From Candidatus Rifleibacteriota bacterium (lineage in GTDB: Bacteria > Muiribacteriota > Ozemobacteria > Ozemobacterales > Ozemobacteraceae), in NCBI GenBank assembly GCA_012520995.1, contig JAAYNI010000018.1, forward strand, positions 1-64,000: DNA of 64,000 nt, in the 5' to 3' direction. Below, piece after piece: positions 9,581-18,633 of the stretch. Made by a program: the position numbers and the translations under genes. Below the pieces are notes generated by a model. It was not told the origin of the DNA. It did no database searches and worked only from the letters and a program-made list of their open reading frames with translations. The first letter of the stretch is position 1; every line of letters starts with the position of its first letter.

Positions 9581-10068
9581 ACTTGAGAAAAAATTCTAAA
9601 GCTTTCACTATGCCAGAAATTTTAATAGCATTGATCTTTCTTTCTTTGGCTAGCGTGGCTTACTTTTCTTTAAATCGAGCTAATACTCGCACATCTATGA
9701 ATGCCTACTATGAAATGATGGCATTCTCTTTAGCGCGCGAACCTATAGAAGTATACAGAACCTTGGGTTATGACGTTTTAGCTGAATTGGCTGAAAGAGA
9801 AGAAATAGGTATTGCGGAATATCCTATAGGTAAAGACATGCGAACTGCTGTAAAATGCAAACTGGGCGATCAGATGCAATATCCAATTGATGCGGAAAAC
9901 TTTGAACGGGAGATACTTTTGGAACATGATAAGGGCAAAAAAGATGAAAGAGTGCCTTTTGTTAAAATAACAGTCAACATTTACCCTGTGGAGAATAAAA
10001 AAATCTCAAAGTTTATAGTAAAGCCGTTACTTGAGCTTTCTGGAATTGTGGCGAGAAACATAAGGTGA
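9577..10068 (+). CDS. Prepilin-type protein, PilV/GspI-like
   Basis: The 163 residues begin with a class III prepilin leader: a short basic stretch, then KAFTMPEILIALIFLSLASVAYFSL. The T-M-P-E-I segment gives Glu at the fifth mature position, as needed for PilD-type cleavage and N-methylation. The hydrophobic helix is followed by a small globular domain without recognisable features. It overlaps the upstream gene by 4 bp and the downstream prepilin by 4 bp (GTGA), so the three are translationally coupled. It is most likely a minor pilin or pseudopilin in the inner membrane or at a filament tip; the name PilV-like rests on gene order and length. Confidence 0.75.
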   Translation: MNLRKNSKAFTMPEILIALIFLSLASVAYFSLNRANTRTSMNAYYEMMAFSLAREPIEVYRTLGYDVLAELAEREEIGIAEYPIGKDMRTAVKCKLGDQMQYPIDAENFEREILLEHDKGKKDERVPFVKITVNIYPVENKKISKFIVKPLLELSGIVARNIR

Positions 10069-10826
10069 GACAGATAATAGAAAATAAAGGTGTGACTTTT
10101 ATTGAAATCATGCTTGTTGTTATGTTGCTTGCTATGATTACTGTACCTTTTTATAACATACTGAGAAGCGGAACTGACACTTCGCTTAAGGGTATGGCAA
10201 GGGTCGATGTGACTTTAAAAGCCCGTAATATAATGAAACAAGTTTATGCGGATTTGAAGGTTTCTGCTTATCAAATTAACTTTAATAGCCTTTATAATAT
10301 TACAGATACAATGTACGTATCGGCAGCTGCAAATCCGCCAGATGAATATGTTTTTTACACATATCCTTCACATGAAGCCTTGGATAAAATACTTTTAAAA
10401 GATGATGACAATTCAGAAAAATTGCACGAGACCAACTATACTTCAGTAGCTCAAATTGTGTACAGTTTAAAAAAGTCTTCCGACCCAAATGAGCCTTTTT
10501 ATACTCTCTCCAGAACAGAGACTTTTCAAGGTGAAAAAACAGAGAAAGTATTGAGTGAGCAAGTAAACTATTTTGAAATCAAGCCAGTTTCCTTGAATTT
10601 GCCTGGAACAGAAAGATATGTTCAAGGTTTTTTTGTGACTCTTCAACTGGTAGATGTTGTTAAGCATAATCCAAATGCAAAACTCACTATGGAAAAACTG
10701 ACTAAAAATCAAAAAGATATCGTTTTAGCAGACTTCTTTGATTTAGTTTGTCCAGATTATTTAAATACAAATTTTGCTGTGAAGGCTCCTAGCCTAAATT
10801 GGCACAGTTTGACTAAGGAAAATTAG
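10065..10826 (+). CDS. Prepilin-type protein, PilW/GspJ-like
   Basis: The GTG start overlaps the previous stop. The 253 residues begin ENKGVTFIEIMLVVMLLAMI, a typical GFTxxE prepilin motif with Val in place of Phe, cleaved after Gly and with Glu at +5. The length and the position after a PilV-like gene fit PilW or GspJ. The rest of the protein is a beta-rich domain of unknown detail. With the two upstream genes it forms a minor-pilin cassette that probably primes filament assembly, working with the facing HEAT-PilT ATPase. No major pilin, PilC, PilQ or prepilin peptidase is in the window. Confidence 0.75.
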   Translation: MRQIIENKGVTFIEIMLVVMLLAMITVPFYNILRSGTDTSLKGMARVDVTLKARNIMKQVYADLKVSAYQINFNSLYNITDTMYVSAAANPPDEYVFYTYPSHEALDKILLKDDDNSEKLHETNYTSVAQIVYSLKKSSDPNEPFYTLSRTETFQGEKTEKVLSEQVNYFEIKPVSLNLPGTERYVQGFFVTLQLVDVVKHNPNAKLTMEKLTKNQKDIVLADFFDLVCPDYLNTNFAVKAPSLNWHSLTKEN

Positions 10827-10910
10827 AAGAAATAAAAAAAGCAAATATAGTGCAACGTTTCGGAAAAACTGTTCGTATTACTTAGTAGTGTAAATACAGG
10901 AGTAAATAAT

Positions 10911-11738
10911 ATGAAAAGAAAATTAAGGTCTATTAGTTTAGTTGTTCTTCTTCTCATGATGACTTTTACTTTGACTGGTTGTGCTCAAGTTATAGGTTTC
11001 ATCGAGAATATAGTAGGAGTAGTAGCCAATGTAGCTGGAAGGCTTGACGGTTTTTTGGGAAGGGTTATAGAGGCTGCTCCTCGCTTTATTTCCAATGCGG
11101 TCAATGTTGTTAATTCTGTCAGGGGTGTAGCTCAGTCTATAGCACAAAATCCGGATCTGCCAGGCGGAATTACTCGCGGGGCTGCCAGAGTTGATGACTT
11201 CTTAGATAATGTGGCTGGCAGAATTCCTGGCGGGGTTGCTAATGCTGTAGACATTGTTCAGTCAGCAAGAGGCGGTCTAAGAAATATTGCCAGCGATTTG
11301 AATGAATATGAAGCTGAATTGGCAGCTAAACGTCGAGAAGCAGAGCTCAGGGAAGCTCAGCGTGCAGAACCTGCGAGAACCGGCAATCGTACTGGCACCA
11401 ATGAAAGATTCCAGTTTGAAACTGGCGGAGCAACAGCGGACCCATTCAGTGATAGAGTGGTTCAGCCTAGGCGACAGAGCGATAGAAATGGAGCACAGTC
11501 ACGGCCAATAACTCAGGACAGAAGCCGTACTAACCGTTCCACAAATCGTACTAGCAACAGAAATAGTGGCAGAACACAAACCCAGAGACCTGAAGTGATA
11601 GTTGAAGAACCTGCACAGCCTACAGTTCGTGATCTTCGTCCTGACGAATTGACAGCGCCAAAAGATATGTCTATACAGAATACGCGAAGAGCTCCAGCAA
11701 TGGACGAAATCGACCGCTTCTATGAAATGGGAGATTAA
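10911..11738 (+). CDS. Lipoprotein with Arg/Thr-rich disordered tail
   Basis: The ATG follows CAGGAG with good spacing. The 275 residues carry a lipoprotein signal with lipobox LTGC (Cys at about 25). Residues 30-130 contain two similar stretches, RFISNAVNVVNSVRGVAQSI and GGVANAVDIVQSARGGLRNI, so there is a short internal repeat. From about 135 on the chain is low complexity, rich in Arg, Thr, Asn and Gln. It is the last gene before a strong terminator and 84 bp after the pilin genes, so it may be co-transcribed with them. A pilus-associated lipoprotein is possible, but I recognise no family. Confidence 0.6.
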   Translation: MKRKLRSISLVVLLLMMTFTLTGCAQVIGFIENIVGVVANVAGRLDGFLGRVIEAAPRFISNAVNVVNSVRGVAQSIAQNPDLPGGITRGAARVDDFLDNVAGRIPGGVANAVDIVQSARGGLRNIASDLNEYEAELAAKRREAELREAQRAEPARTGNRTGTNERFQFETGGATADPFSDRVVQPRRQSDRNGAQSRPITQDRSRTNRSTNRTSNRNSGRTQTQRPEVIVEEPAQPTVRDLRPDELTAPKDMSIQNTRRAPAMDEIDRFYEMGD

Positions 11739-11832
11739 TATAACTAGAGAACAATACGCATAACGAGGCAATACAACAAATATAAGCTTCAAAAAGCTTT
11801 TAAGACCCCTGCAAAATAGGTCTTAGAATAGA

Positions 11833-11869
11833 AAAAAGCGGCTTGGGTAAAACCAGCCGCTTTTTCTTA
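11833..11869 (+). terminator. Rho-independent terminator after lipoprotein gene
   Basis: An 11-bp perfect stem (AAAAAGCGGCT and its complement) with an 11-base loop is followed by a T-run. It closes the pilin-like operon. Confidence 0.85.
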
Positions 11870-12115
11870 TTTCAGATTTATCAATAGAGTTTTTATATAA
11901 GTATATAAGAAGCTTTATTGATTGTTCCGCCAATGATTTCTATTGTTTATTTGATTTATATACATCAAAAAAACTTACGTTCTGAGAGTCTTTCTATTCC
12001 TCTAGACAAAGATAACCAGTGATATTTGCGATTTTTAGTATTGAAACTTGCTTGCTGGGATGCTAAGATCTAAGATCTAAGATTTCTCAAAACTAGTGAC
12101 TGAACCAGAGATATA
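11870..12115. repeat. Intergenic stretch with CTAAGAT heptamer triplet
   Basis: This is the rest of the gap before the efflux operon. At 12063-12083 the heptamer CTAAGAT is repeated three times in perfect tandem. The same CTAAGATC string opens two other repeat copies (near 35216 and 62384). Otherwise I see no gene in this stretch. Confidence 0.6.
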
Positions 12116-12139
12116 TTGATTAATAGAATTGGAGTTATT

Positions 12140-13450
12140 GTGAAAAAGATAATAGTTATTTTTCTCGTTTTTCTTCTGCTTTCATACTTTGCTTTTGATT
12201 ATTATAACAAGTCTTCTTCAGCTAAAAAAGGTCCCTCAGGTTCAAGAGGCGACAGGGGAGGCAGTGTGGCTACAGCTGTTGAAACAGAAATGGCTTCAAG
12301 ACGCGATATGAGAGACTTGGGCGAATTTTTCGGTTCAGCGGAGCCTTACAGCAAGTTTAATGTAGTTCCAAGGGTCTCGGGCAGAATTAAAAGTTTGAAT
12401 TATAAACTTGGCGACACAATTAAAAGCGGCGCTCTTGTGGCAGAACTTGAAGACGATGAATATCGCCTGGCTTTGGAGCAAGCTAATGCCTCTTTGGAAA
12501 TAGCTGAAGCCAACTATAAAGAGAGTGAGACTCTTTTGAAAACAGCAGAGAAAGACCTGCAAAGAATTCAAACGATGCACAAGCAAAAAATTGCTTCAGT
12601 GAGCAATTTGGAACAAGCGGAAGCAGCTTATGATAGCAGAAAAGCGAGAAATCTTGTAAATGCGGCTCAAGTTAAACAGGCCCAGACAGCCGTTAAACAA
12701 GCAGAATTAAGGCTTGCCTATACAAAGATAGACGCAGTTTGGACAGATGGCTCAGAAGAAAGACTGATAGCTGAAAAGTTTCTTTCAGAAGGAGGAATGG
12801 CCAATACAAACTCTCCTTTGGTTTCTATAATTGATATAGCGACTCTTATCATAGCGGTTGATGTCACAGAGTTAGACTATCATAAGCTAAAAAATGGCAT
12901 GGAGGTTTTTGTAACTTCATCCAGTTATCCTGATAAGCAATTTAAAGGCCGCATAGCAAGGCTTGCTCCTATGCTTGATGTTGCTTCAAGACAGGCTAGG
13001 GCAGAGATAGAACTTGAAAACCCTGATTATCTTCTTAAGCCAGGTATCTTTGTAAATGCTGTTGTAATCTATGATACACATGAAAATGTTCTGACCGTTC
13101 CTGCTATATCATTGGTTAACCGCAGAGGGGTTCAAGGAGTTTTTGAAATAACTCCGGACAGAAAAAATGCCAAGTTCGTTCCCGTAAAAACCGGTTACTC
13201 TACAGGCAAATATATAGAAATAACAGAGCCTGAGAATCTTGGCGAGATTGTAACTTTGGGTTATCACCTTCTTGAAGACGGTGCTGCTGTAAATATCGGC
13301 GGAATACAAGAAGCGGGTGCCAAGTCAGACGGAAAAAGAGGAAAACAAGGCGAAGGAAAAATGAAGACTTCAGATGGAGAGACTTCAAAAAAGACCTCTG
13401 AAGCAGAAGCTGGCAAGACTGGCCAAAAAAAGCAGGGAGTCTCCAAATGA
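12140..13450 (+). CDS. RND efflux periplasmic adaptor (HlyD/MFP family)
   Basis: I prefer the GTG at 12140 with GGAG 5 bases upstream; the track start is a TTG at 12116. The product has about 436 residues. One N-terminal membrane helix (KKIIVIFLVFLLLSYFAF) is followed by a Gly/Ser-rich spacer. Then come the barrel-sandwich halves: FNVVPRVSGRIKSLNYKLGD before, and YTKIDAVWTDG after, a helical hairpin with heptads (EQANASLEIAEANYKESETLL). The beta-barrel includes LVSIIDIATLIIAVDV. The last 45 residues are Lys/Glu/Gly-rich and probably disordered, longer than usual. Adaptors link the inner-membrane RND pump to TolC. The stop overlaps the pump start (ATGA). Confidence 0.9.
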   Translation: MKKIIVIFLVFLLLSYFAFDYYNKSSSAKKGPSGSRGDRGGSVATAVETEMASRRDMRDLGEFFGSAEPYSKFNVVPRVSGRIKSLNYKLGDTIKSGALVAELEDDEYRLALEQANASLEIAEANYKESETLLKTAEKDLQRIQTMHKQKIASVSNLEQAEAAYDSRKARNLVNAAQVKQAQTAVKQAELRLAYTKIDAVWTDGSEERLIAEKFLSEGGMANTNSPLVSIIDIATLIIAVDVTELDYHKLKNGMEVFVTSSSYPDKQFKGRIARLAPMLDVASRQARAEIELENPDYLLKPGIFVNAVVIYDTHENVLTVPAISLVNRRGVQGVFEITPDRKNAKFVPVKTGYSTGKYIEITEPENLGEIVTLGYHLLEDGAAVNIGGIQEAGAKSDGKRGKQGEGKMKTSDGETSKKTSEAEAGKTGQKKQGVSK

Positions 13451-16400
13451 GTGCAGTCGAAACAGCTGTTAAACGCCCGATAGGCGTAACAATGATTTTA
13501 TCGATCTTTCTGCTTTTTGGCTTTATAGCATTCAGAAAGCTTCCAATAGATCTTATGCCGGATATTACCTATCCGATGCTTATAATTTCTACTTCCTACT
13601 CAAATGCCGGTCCTGAAGAAATTGAGACTCTCATAACAAGACCCATAGAGCAAGCGGTAGCAGCTATTTCTGGGGTAGAGGAAATCAATGCAGCTTCTTC
13701 TGAGGGCAGAAGCAATGTCAGACTTTCTTTTACTTGGGGTACAGATATAGATGAAGCTGCAAACGAGGTAAGAGACAAGATAGATCGAGTTATTGGACGG
13801 CTTCCTGATGATGTTGACCGTCCCATGATTCGTAAATTTGACTCAGATGCTTCTCCTGTCATAGTTCTAGGTGTTTACGGCGACCTTGATACAAGAGAGT
13901 TGCTGGAGTTGGTTGAGCAGCGAATTCAATACCGTTTTGAGCGTATTCCTGGAGTAGCAGCGGTTGAAGCTGCAGGCGGAGATGTCCGAGAAATTCATGT
14001 AGCTTTAGATATAGATAAAATGCGCGCAATGAAGATTGCTCCGGACAGCGTTATTTCCAGAATCAGATCAGAAAATATGGACGCTCCTGCAGGCAACGTA
14101 GAGCTTGGAATCTATGAGTTCAGATTGAGAACTTTAGGGGAATTCGACAACTTGGAAGAAATAGCTAATTTAGCTGTTGCCGAAAAGGGTTCGAATATAA
14201 TCAGGCTTAAAGATATAGCCACTGTCAAAGATACTTGGAGAAAAAGACAGCGCTTTTTGAGAATAGACGGAAAGCCTGGGATCACTATAATGATCAACAA
14301 GCAATCGGGAAGTAATACTGTCGCAGTTGCTGAGGCTGTAAAGAAAGAAATGGAGCAGATTAATCAGGAAATTCCTCAGCTTAATATTACAACAGTTGTT
14401 GATTCTTCCTTGTTTATTAAGCGCGCTATAGAAAACGTTACTTCTTCGGCTCTCATGGGAGGTCTTCTCGCCGTAATAATCTTGCAGGTTTTCTTGATGA
14501 ATTGGCGAATGACTTTGATTATTGCCATTTCAATTCCTGCTTCTGTTATTATTACCTTTGCTTTGATGTATTTCTATGGATTTACTCTAAATATAATGTC
14601 TCTGGGAGGTCTGGCTCTAGGCGTGGGCATGCTTGTCGACAACTCGATTGTTGTTCTGGAGAATATTTTTAGATATAGAGGAATGGGGCATGATAAAATA
14701 AATGCTTCGGTTAAAGGCGCAAACGAAGTTATAATGGCTCTGATAGCCAGTACTCTTACAACAGTTGTTGTGTTTTTGCCTTTGGTTTTTACAGAAGGCA
14801 TGACAGGAGTAATGTTTAAACAGTTGGCATGGGTTATTGGCTTTTCACTTCTTTGTTCGATGGTTATGGCTGTTTTTATTGTTCCTATGCTTTCTTCTTT
14901 ATTGCTTGCGACACAAGGAGATGAAAAGACTCGCGGCGAGAAATTTGCTGAAAAATTTCACGCTCTAATCACTGGCATTCAAGGAAAGATTTTCTCTTTA
15001 TTCTTTAATAACAAAGTCTTGGTTTTTGCTGTATTGGGTGTTCTAGCTGGATTCTCTATATTTGCAGGAATTACGGTAAATAAAGAATTGATGCCTACAG
15101 CAGACGAGGGCGAGGTCAATATTACCATTGAAGCAGAAGATGGAACAATTTTACCTGTATTGGAAAAAATGGCATATCAAGCAGAGGCAATAGCCAGAGA
15201 GTCTGTTCCTGAAGCAGAAATAATATTTGCGGATGGCGGTAAAGGTAGACGTATGACCAACGCGAGTATAAGAATTCCTCTTGTAGAAGAAAAAGAAAGA
15301 AGCCGCAGCAGTGATGAAATAGCCAACGATTTGCGCAGGAAGCTGCAAAACATTCCTGGAGCTACTATTCGCACTAGGGGAGCCAGAGGTATGTTTCGTG
15401 TTAGAGGCTCTTCTGGTGGTGACAACTTGGAGCTGGTTGTCAGAGGCTATGATATAGAGACAGCCAATGCGCTCGCAGAAGAAGTAAAAAATCTGCTTGA
15501 AACTATAGATGGAATTACAGATGCTCGCCTTTCCAGAGATAAGGGAGTCAGGGAACGTTCCATTATAATAGATAGAGACAAGGCAGCGGATCAAAGATTG
15601 ACTGTTTCAAGAATCTCCAGTTTTTTGGAAACCTTGATAGGTGGCAGAACAGCTGGTTATTTGAGAGAAGATGGCAACGAGTATGCTATTATCCTTAAGG
15701 CAGAGAATGCAGAAAGCTTAAGCTTAGAAAATATTTTGAACATGCTTGTTATGGGTTCAGGCGGCAATCCGGTAGTTCTTAAAAATGCAGCCTATATCAA
15801 AGAAACACTAGGGCCTACTTCTATTCAAAGACGTGACCAAGAACGAATTATAACTGTAACAGCTAATATAGCTGAACGTGCTGTCGGAGATGTTATTAAA
15901 GATGTTCAAGAAAGACTTCACGATCTTCCATTGCCGCCTAATTTCAGCGTGATCATTTCGGGCGATTATGAAGAACAGCAAAAATCATACAGGGACTTAG
16001 CCATAAGCTTCCTTCTAGCTGTTTTTCTAGTCTTTATGGTTATGGCTGTTCAATATGAATCATTGATAGATCCGCTGATAGTTATGACCACTGTTCCTCT
16101 TTCTCTGATAGGAGGAATCCTGTTTATGTATCTCACTAAGACAAGTTTTAACGTTCAAGCCTTTATCGGTTTCATTATGCTTGCGGGGATAGTTGTCAAT
16201 AACTCTATTGTCCTTGTAGACCATATAAATGACCTTAGGCGAGAAAATAAAGATGGAAAACGAAATCTTTCCGAGATAGTTCAGGAAGCATCCAAAAATA
16301 GAACAAGACCTATACTTATGACAACTCTAACCACTATTTTGGGTTTGGTGCCCTTAGCTATAAGCAGCGGCGAAGGCGGTGAAATGCAGGCTGCAATGGC

Positions 16401-16521
16401 TGTAGTTGTTATAGGCGGCCTAAGCTTTGCTACTTTAATTTCTTTGTTTGTAATACCCATTATTTACCATGAACTCTACAAAAATAGACCCTACAAAGCA
16501 GGAGAACTTGAAAATGCTTGA
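13447..16521 (+). CDS. RND-family efflux permease (AcrB/HAE1-like)
   Basis: The 1024-residue length is typical of the HAE1/AcrB family of proton-driven exporters. The N-terminus ETAVKRPIGVTMILSIFLL, the porter-domain repeats and two sets of transmembrane helices are present. TM4 reads LGVGMLVDNSIVVLENIF, so the first proton-relay Asp is kept and the second is Asn. TM10 reads AGIVVNNSIVLVDHI, without the AcrB lysine. Both variants are common in the more distant HAE1 branch, so the relay probably differs from E. coli AcrB. It sits between its adaptor and TolC partner with overlapping reading frames, so a complete tripartite pump is made stoichiometrically. The substrate cannot be told from sequence. 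Confidence 0.93.
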   Translation: MSAVETAVKRPIGVTMILSIFLLFGFIAFRKLPIDLMPDITYPMLIISTSYSNAGPEEIETLITRPIEQAVAAISGVEEINAASSEGRSNVRLSFTWGTDIDEAANEVRDKIDRVIGRLPDDVDRPMIRKFDSDASPVIVLGVYGDLDTRELLELVEQRIQYRFERIPGVAAVEAAGGDVREIHVALDIDKMRAMKIAPDSVISRIRSENMDAPAGNVELGIYEFRLRTLGEFDNLEEIANLAVAEKGSNIIRLKDIATVKDTWRKRQRFLRIDGKPGITIMINKQSGSNTVAVAEAVKKEMEQINQEIPQLNITTVVDSSLFIKRAIENVTSSALMGGLLAVIILQVFLMNWRMTLIIAISIPASVIITFALMYFYGFTLNIMSLGGLALGVGMLVDNSIVVLENIFRYRGMGHDKINASVKGANEVIMALIASTLTTVVVFLPLVFTEGMTGVMFKQLAWVIGFSLLCSMVMAVFIVPMLSSLLLATQGDEKTRGEKFAEKFHALITGIQGKIFSLFFNNKVLVFAVLGVLAGFSIFAGITVNKELMPTADEGEVNITIEAEDGTILPVLEKMAYQAEAIARESVPEAEIIFADGGKGRRMTNASIRIPLVEEKERSRSSDEIANDLRRKLQNIPGATIRTRGARGMFRVRGSSGGDNLELVVRGYDIETANALAEEVKNLLETIDGITDARLSRDKGVRERSIIIDRDKAADQRLTVSRISSFLETLIGGRTAGYLREDGNEYAIILKAENAESLSLENILNMLVMGSGGNPVVLKNAAYIKETLGPTSIQRRDQERIITVTANIAERAVGDVIKDVQERLHDLPLPPNFSVIISGDYEEQQKSYRDLAISFLLAVFLVFMVMAVQYESLIDPLIVMTTVPLSLIGGILFMYLTKTSFNVQAFIGFIMLAGIVVNNSIVLVDHINDLRRENKDGKRNLSEIVQEASKNRTRPILMTTLTTILGLVPLAISSGEGGEMQAAMAVVVIGGLSFATLISLFVIPIIYHELYKNRPYKAGELENA

Positions 16522-18112
16522 AAAGATGAATTGTTGCAGAAACTCTATAACATACGTAAGACTCAGACTTGCTCTCTTTATCTTTTTGTTTTTCTTCATC
16601 TCCCTTATTAAAGGTTTTGCCCAAGAGTTTTGCGACAGAAAAGGCGAAAAATGTCTGTTCGCAGAAGAGAAACAATTTAACTGGCTTTTTAAGAAAGAGA
16701 TCATCAATGAGAAAACCTATCAGGGAGATGACCTTTCTCTGAGTTCTGCTATTTCAATTGCGTTGGAGAATAATGAGTCTCTAAAAATAGAAAAAATTTC
16801 ACCAATTGTTGCTAAAACAAGAATAGAAACTGAAAAAGCAGCTTTTGCTCCTTCCTTTTCTGCATCAGTTTCTGCTTCTAGCAGAAATACAGAGACTCTC
16901 CAAGACACAACTTTCAGAAAAAACTCATCAAACTCTAATTCAGCTTCAGCTGAAGTTGTCAAAAAGAATGCTTCAGGGTTGAAAACAACCATTGGATACA
17001 GTGCTAGAAGAGATAGGGGAGTTCAACCTTCAGTGCACTCTCATTCTCTAAATCTTAATTTAACTCAACCCTTAAAAAAAGGCGGTTCTAAAGAAGTAAA
17101 CTTGGTTTCTCTCAGAAGAGCTGAACTAGATTATCAAATTTCAGAACATGAGTTTAATGCTTATCTTTCTTCTTTTGTTTCAAATGTTGAAAGACAATAT
17201 TGGAACTACTACTTGAGCGTCAAACAACTGGATATAGTGGAAGAGTCAAAGAAGCTGGCAGCAACTCAAGTAATGGAGCTTAGAAAGCGTATTAAAGCAG
17301 GAGATAAACCAGAGTCTGATTTGGCGGCTTCAGAAGCTGAATTGGCTATAAGAGAAGAAGACCTGATTGATGCTCAATCAGGAGTTGCTCTTCAAGCCGT
17401 ATCTTTGAATAGATTATTGGGAATCAGCAAGCTCAACGCTAGCCTGACTTTTCCTCAGATAATAGATTTTCCTCAAGCTCCAGAACTTCCCTTTACAATA
17501 CAAGAAGCTTTAGAGAGAGCTCTGAAGAATCGTCCTGAGTTAAAAGAAATGGAAGCCCAATTAGAGAAAAATGAATTAGAAGTAGTAGCAACCAAAAATG
17601 GTATGCTGCCACGCTTGGACTTTTTTATAAACTTGGGTAAAACAGGTTATTCAAGATCTTTCGGTTCAGCACATCCTTCCTTTTCTTCAGTTGATCCTTA
17701 TGAAGCTTCTGCGGGGTTTATTTATGAACGTCCATTAAACAGACGCTCTGAAAGAGCTTCTTTAAAAAGAGCCGAACTCTCTTTGGAAAAGCAAAAGCTG
17801 GCTTCTGAGAATTTGAAAAACATGATTATTGAAGATGTTGCCAAGGCTTATATAGAGTATTTTAAAAGCAAAGAACAGATATCGGCTACTAATGCCTCAT
17901 TGTCAAAACAAGCTGAAAAACTCAGAGTTGAAGAAGTTTATTTCAATGTCGGAAAAACAACTGCTTTCCAAGTAATGCAGGCTCAAAGAGACTTAACTGC
18001 TGCCAAACATGCGAAACTTAAAGCGGAAGTTGATGCAAAACTAGCTTATTCTAAACTTCTTCACTCAATTGGAATATTGCTTGAATCAGCTAATATCCAA
18101 CTGCAAAATTAG
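16514..18112 (+). CDS. TolC-family outer-membrane efflux protein
   Basis: The track start at 16469 would overlap the pump by 53 bp. The ATG at 16514, with AGGAGA 8 bases before it and an 8-bp overlap, is better and gives 532 residues. A basic region and a hydrophobic signal (LALFIFLFFFISLIKGFAQEF) target it to the outer membrane. The body shows the two repeated OEP units: LSLSSAISIALENNESLKI early, and TIQEALERALKNRPELKEME midway. Long amphipathic coiled segments follow each (EQAEAAYDS-like heptads, QAEKLRVEEVYFNVGKTTAF). TolC proteins form trimeric exit ducts. It completes the adaptor/RND/TolC operon. Confidence 0.9.
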   Translation: MLEKMNCCRNSITYVRLRLALFIFLFFFISLIKGFAQEFCDRKGEKCLFAEEKQFNWLFKKEIINEKTYQGDDLSLSSAISIALENNESLKIEKISPIVAKTRIETEKAAFAPSFSASVSASSRNTETLQDTTFRKNSSNSNSASAEVVKKNASGLKTTIGYSARRDRGVQPSVHSHSLNLNLTQPLKKGGSKEVNLVSLRRAELDYQISEHEFNAYLSSFVSNVERQYWNYYLSVKQLDIVEESKKLAATQVMELRKRIKAGDKPESDLAASEAELAIREEDLIDAQSGVALQAVSLNRLLGISKLNASLTFPQIIDFPQAPELPFTIQEALERALKNRPELKEMEAQLEKNELEVVATKNGMLPRLDFFINLGKTGYSRSFGSAHPSFSSVDPYEASAGFIYERPLNRRSERASLKRAELSLEKQKLASENLKNMIIEDVAKAYIEYFKSKEQISATNASLSKQAEKLRVEEVYFNVGKTTAFQVMQAQRDLTAAKHAKLKAEVDAKLAYSKLLHSIGILLESANIQLQN

Positions 18113-18120
18113 GGGACAGA

Positions 18121-18228
18121 GGGTAGGGCGTAGGGTGTCGCCTAAACCAGTGATGAGTGGCGAGTTGAATTGTTAGAATTCAATCTCTCAAACAAACAAC
18201 TGCTTTAAGCTCTTAATAAATAACTGTT
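18121..18228. repeat. Intergenic heptamer element, copy A
   Basis: Directly behind the TolC stop there are two TAGGGNG heptamers (18124-18137). About 15 bp further on comes a block starting TGATGAGTGGCGAGTTG, followed by AACAACTGCTTTAAGC and TTAATAAATAACTG. The block aligns by eye with copies near 35221 and 62384. No ORF is present. Confidence 0.65.
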
Positions 18229-18314
18229 CTTTATCTTTCTGCAGTTTGGCATATCTTTCTGCCTTTGTTATGTTAGCTTGCAAATAAAAATAGAATATAA
18301 CTTTTTACACTGTA

Positions 18315-18354
18315 TTGACGATGTGTTGATAATTATCTAAAATAAAATAGGAGG
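18315..18354 (+). promoter_or_regulatory. Toxin-antitoxin promoter with palindromic operator
   Basis: TTGACG and TAAAAT are spaced by 17 bp. The spacer holds the perfect palindrome GATAATTATC (18328-18337). AGGAGG (18349-18354) is the ribosome site, 6 bases before the ATG. The palindrome is well placed for autorepression by the antitoxin. Confidence 0.65.
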
Positions 18355-18360
18355 CCTTGT

Positions 18361-18633
18361 ATGTCATCTACAAATTTAAATATTCGTATAGACAGTTTAG
18401 TAAAAAAGCAGGCTGAAAAAATTTATGCAGATTTGGGTATCAACATGACGACAGCTGTAAATATTTTTTTGCGAGCCTGTATCCGCAATAATGGCATCCC
18501 TTTTAATCTTAGCTTGGGTTGCCCTAATGAAACAACTCTAGCTGCAATAGAGGAGGGCAGGCACATAGCCAAAGACCCGAGTGCCAAGGGCTATCGATCT
18601 ATGGAAGAACTTAAATCGGCTCTTGATGTATGA
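18361..18633 (+). CDS. RelB/DinJ-family antitoxin
   Basis: The 90 residues match the RelB/DinJ family. A ribbon-helix-helix N-terminus (STNLNIRIDSLVKKQAEKIY) is followed by the typical LGINMTTAVNIFLRACIRNN and GIPFNLSLG segment. These antitoxins dimerise through the RHH fold, bind operator DNA, and wrap the toxin with their C-terminal part. The stop overlaps the toxin start by 4 bp, the usual arrangement that keeps antitoxin synthesis ahead. A strong promoter with an internal palindrome lies just upstream. The family is certain; the dinJ symbol is avoided because orthology was not tested. Confidence 0.9.
   Translation: MSSTNLNIRIDSLVKKQAEKIYADLGINMTTAVNIFLRACIRNNGIPFNLSLGCPNETTLAAIEEGRHIAKDPSAKGYRSMEELKSALDV

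Noticed and set aside
15151-15594. 147-residue minus-strand ORF inside the RND permease
   Set aside because: The plus-strand frame is a full-length RND transporter; the opposite ORF has no recognisable features.
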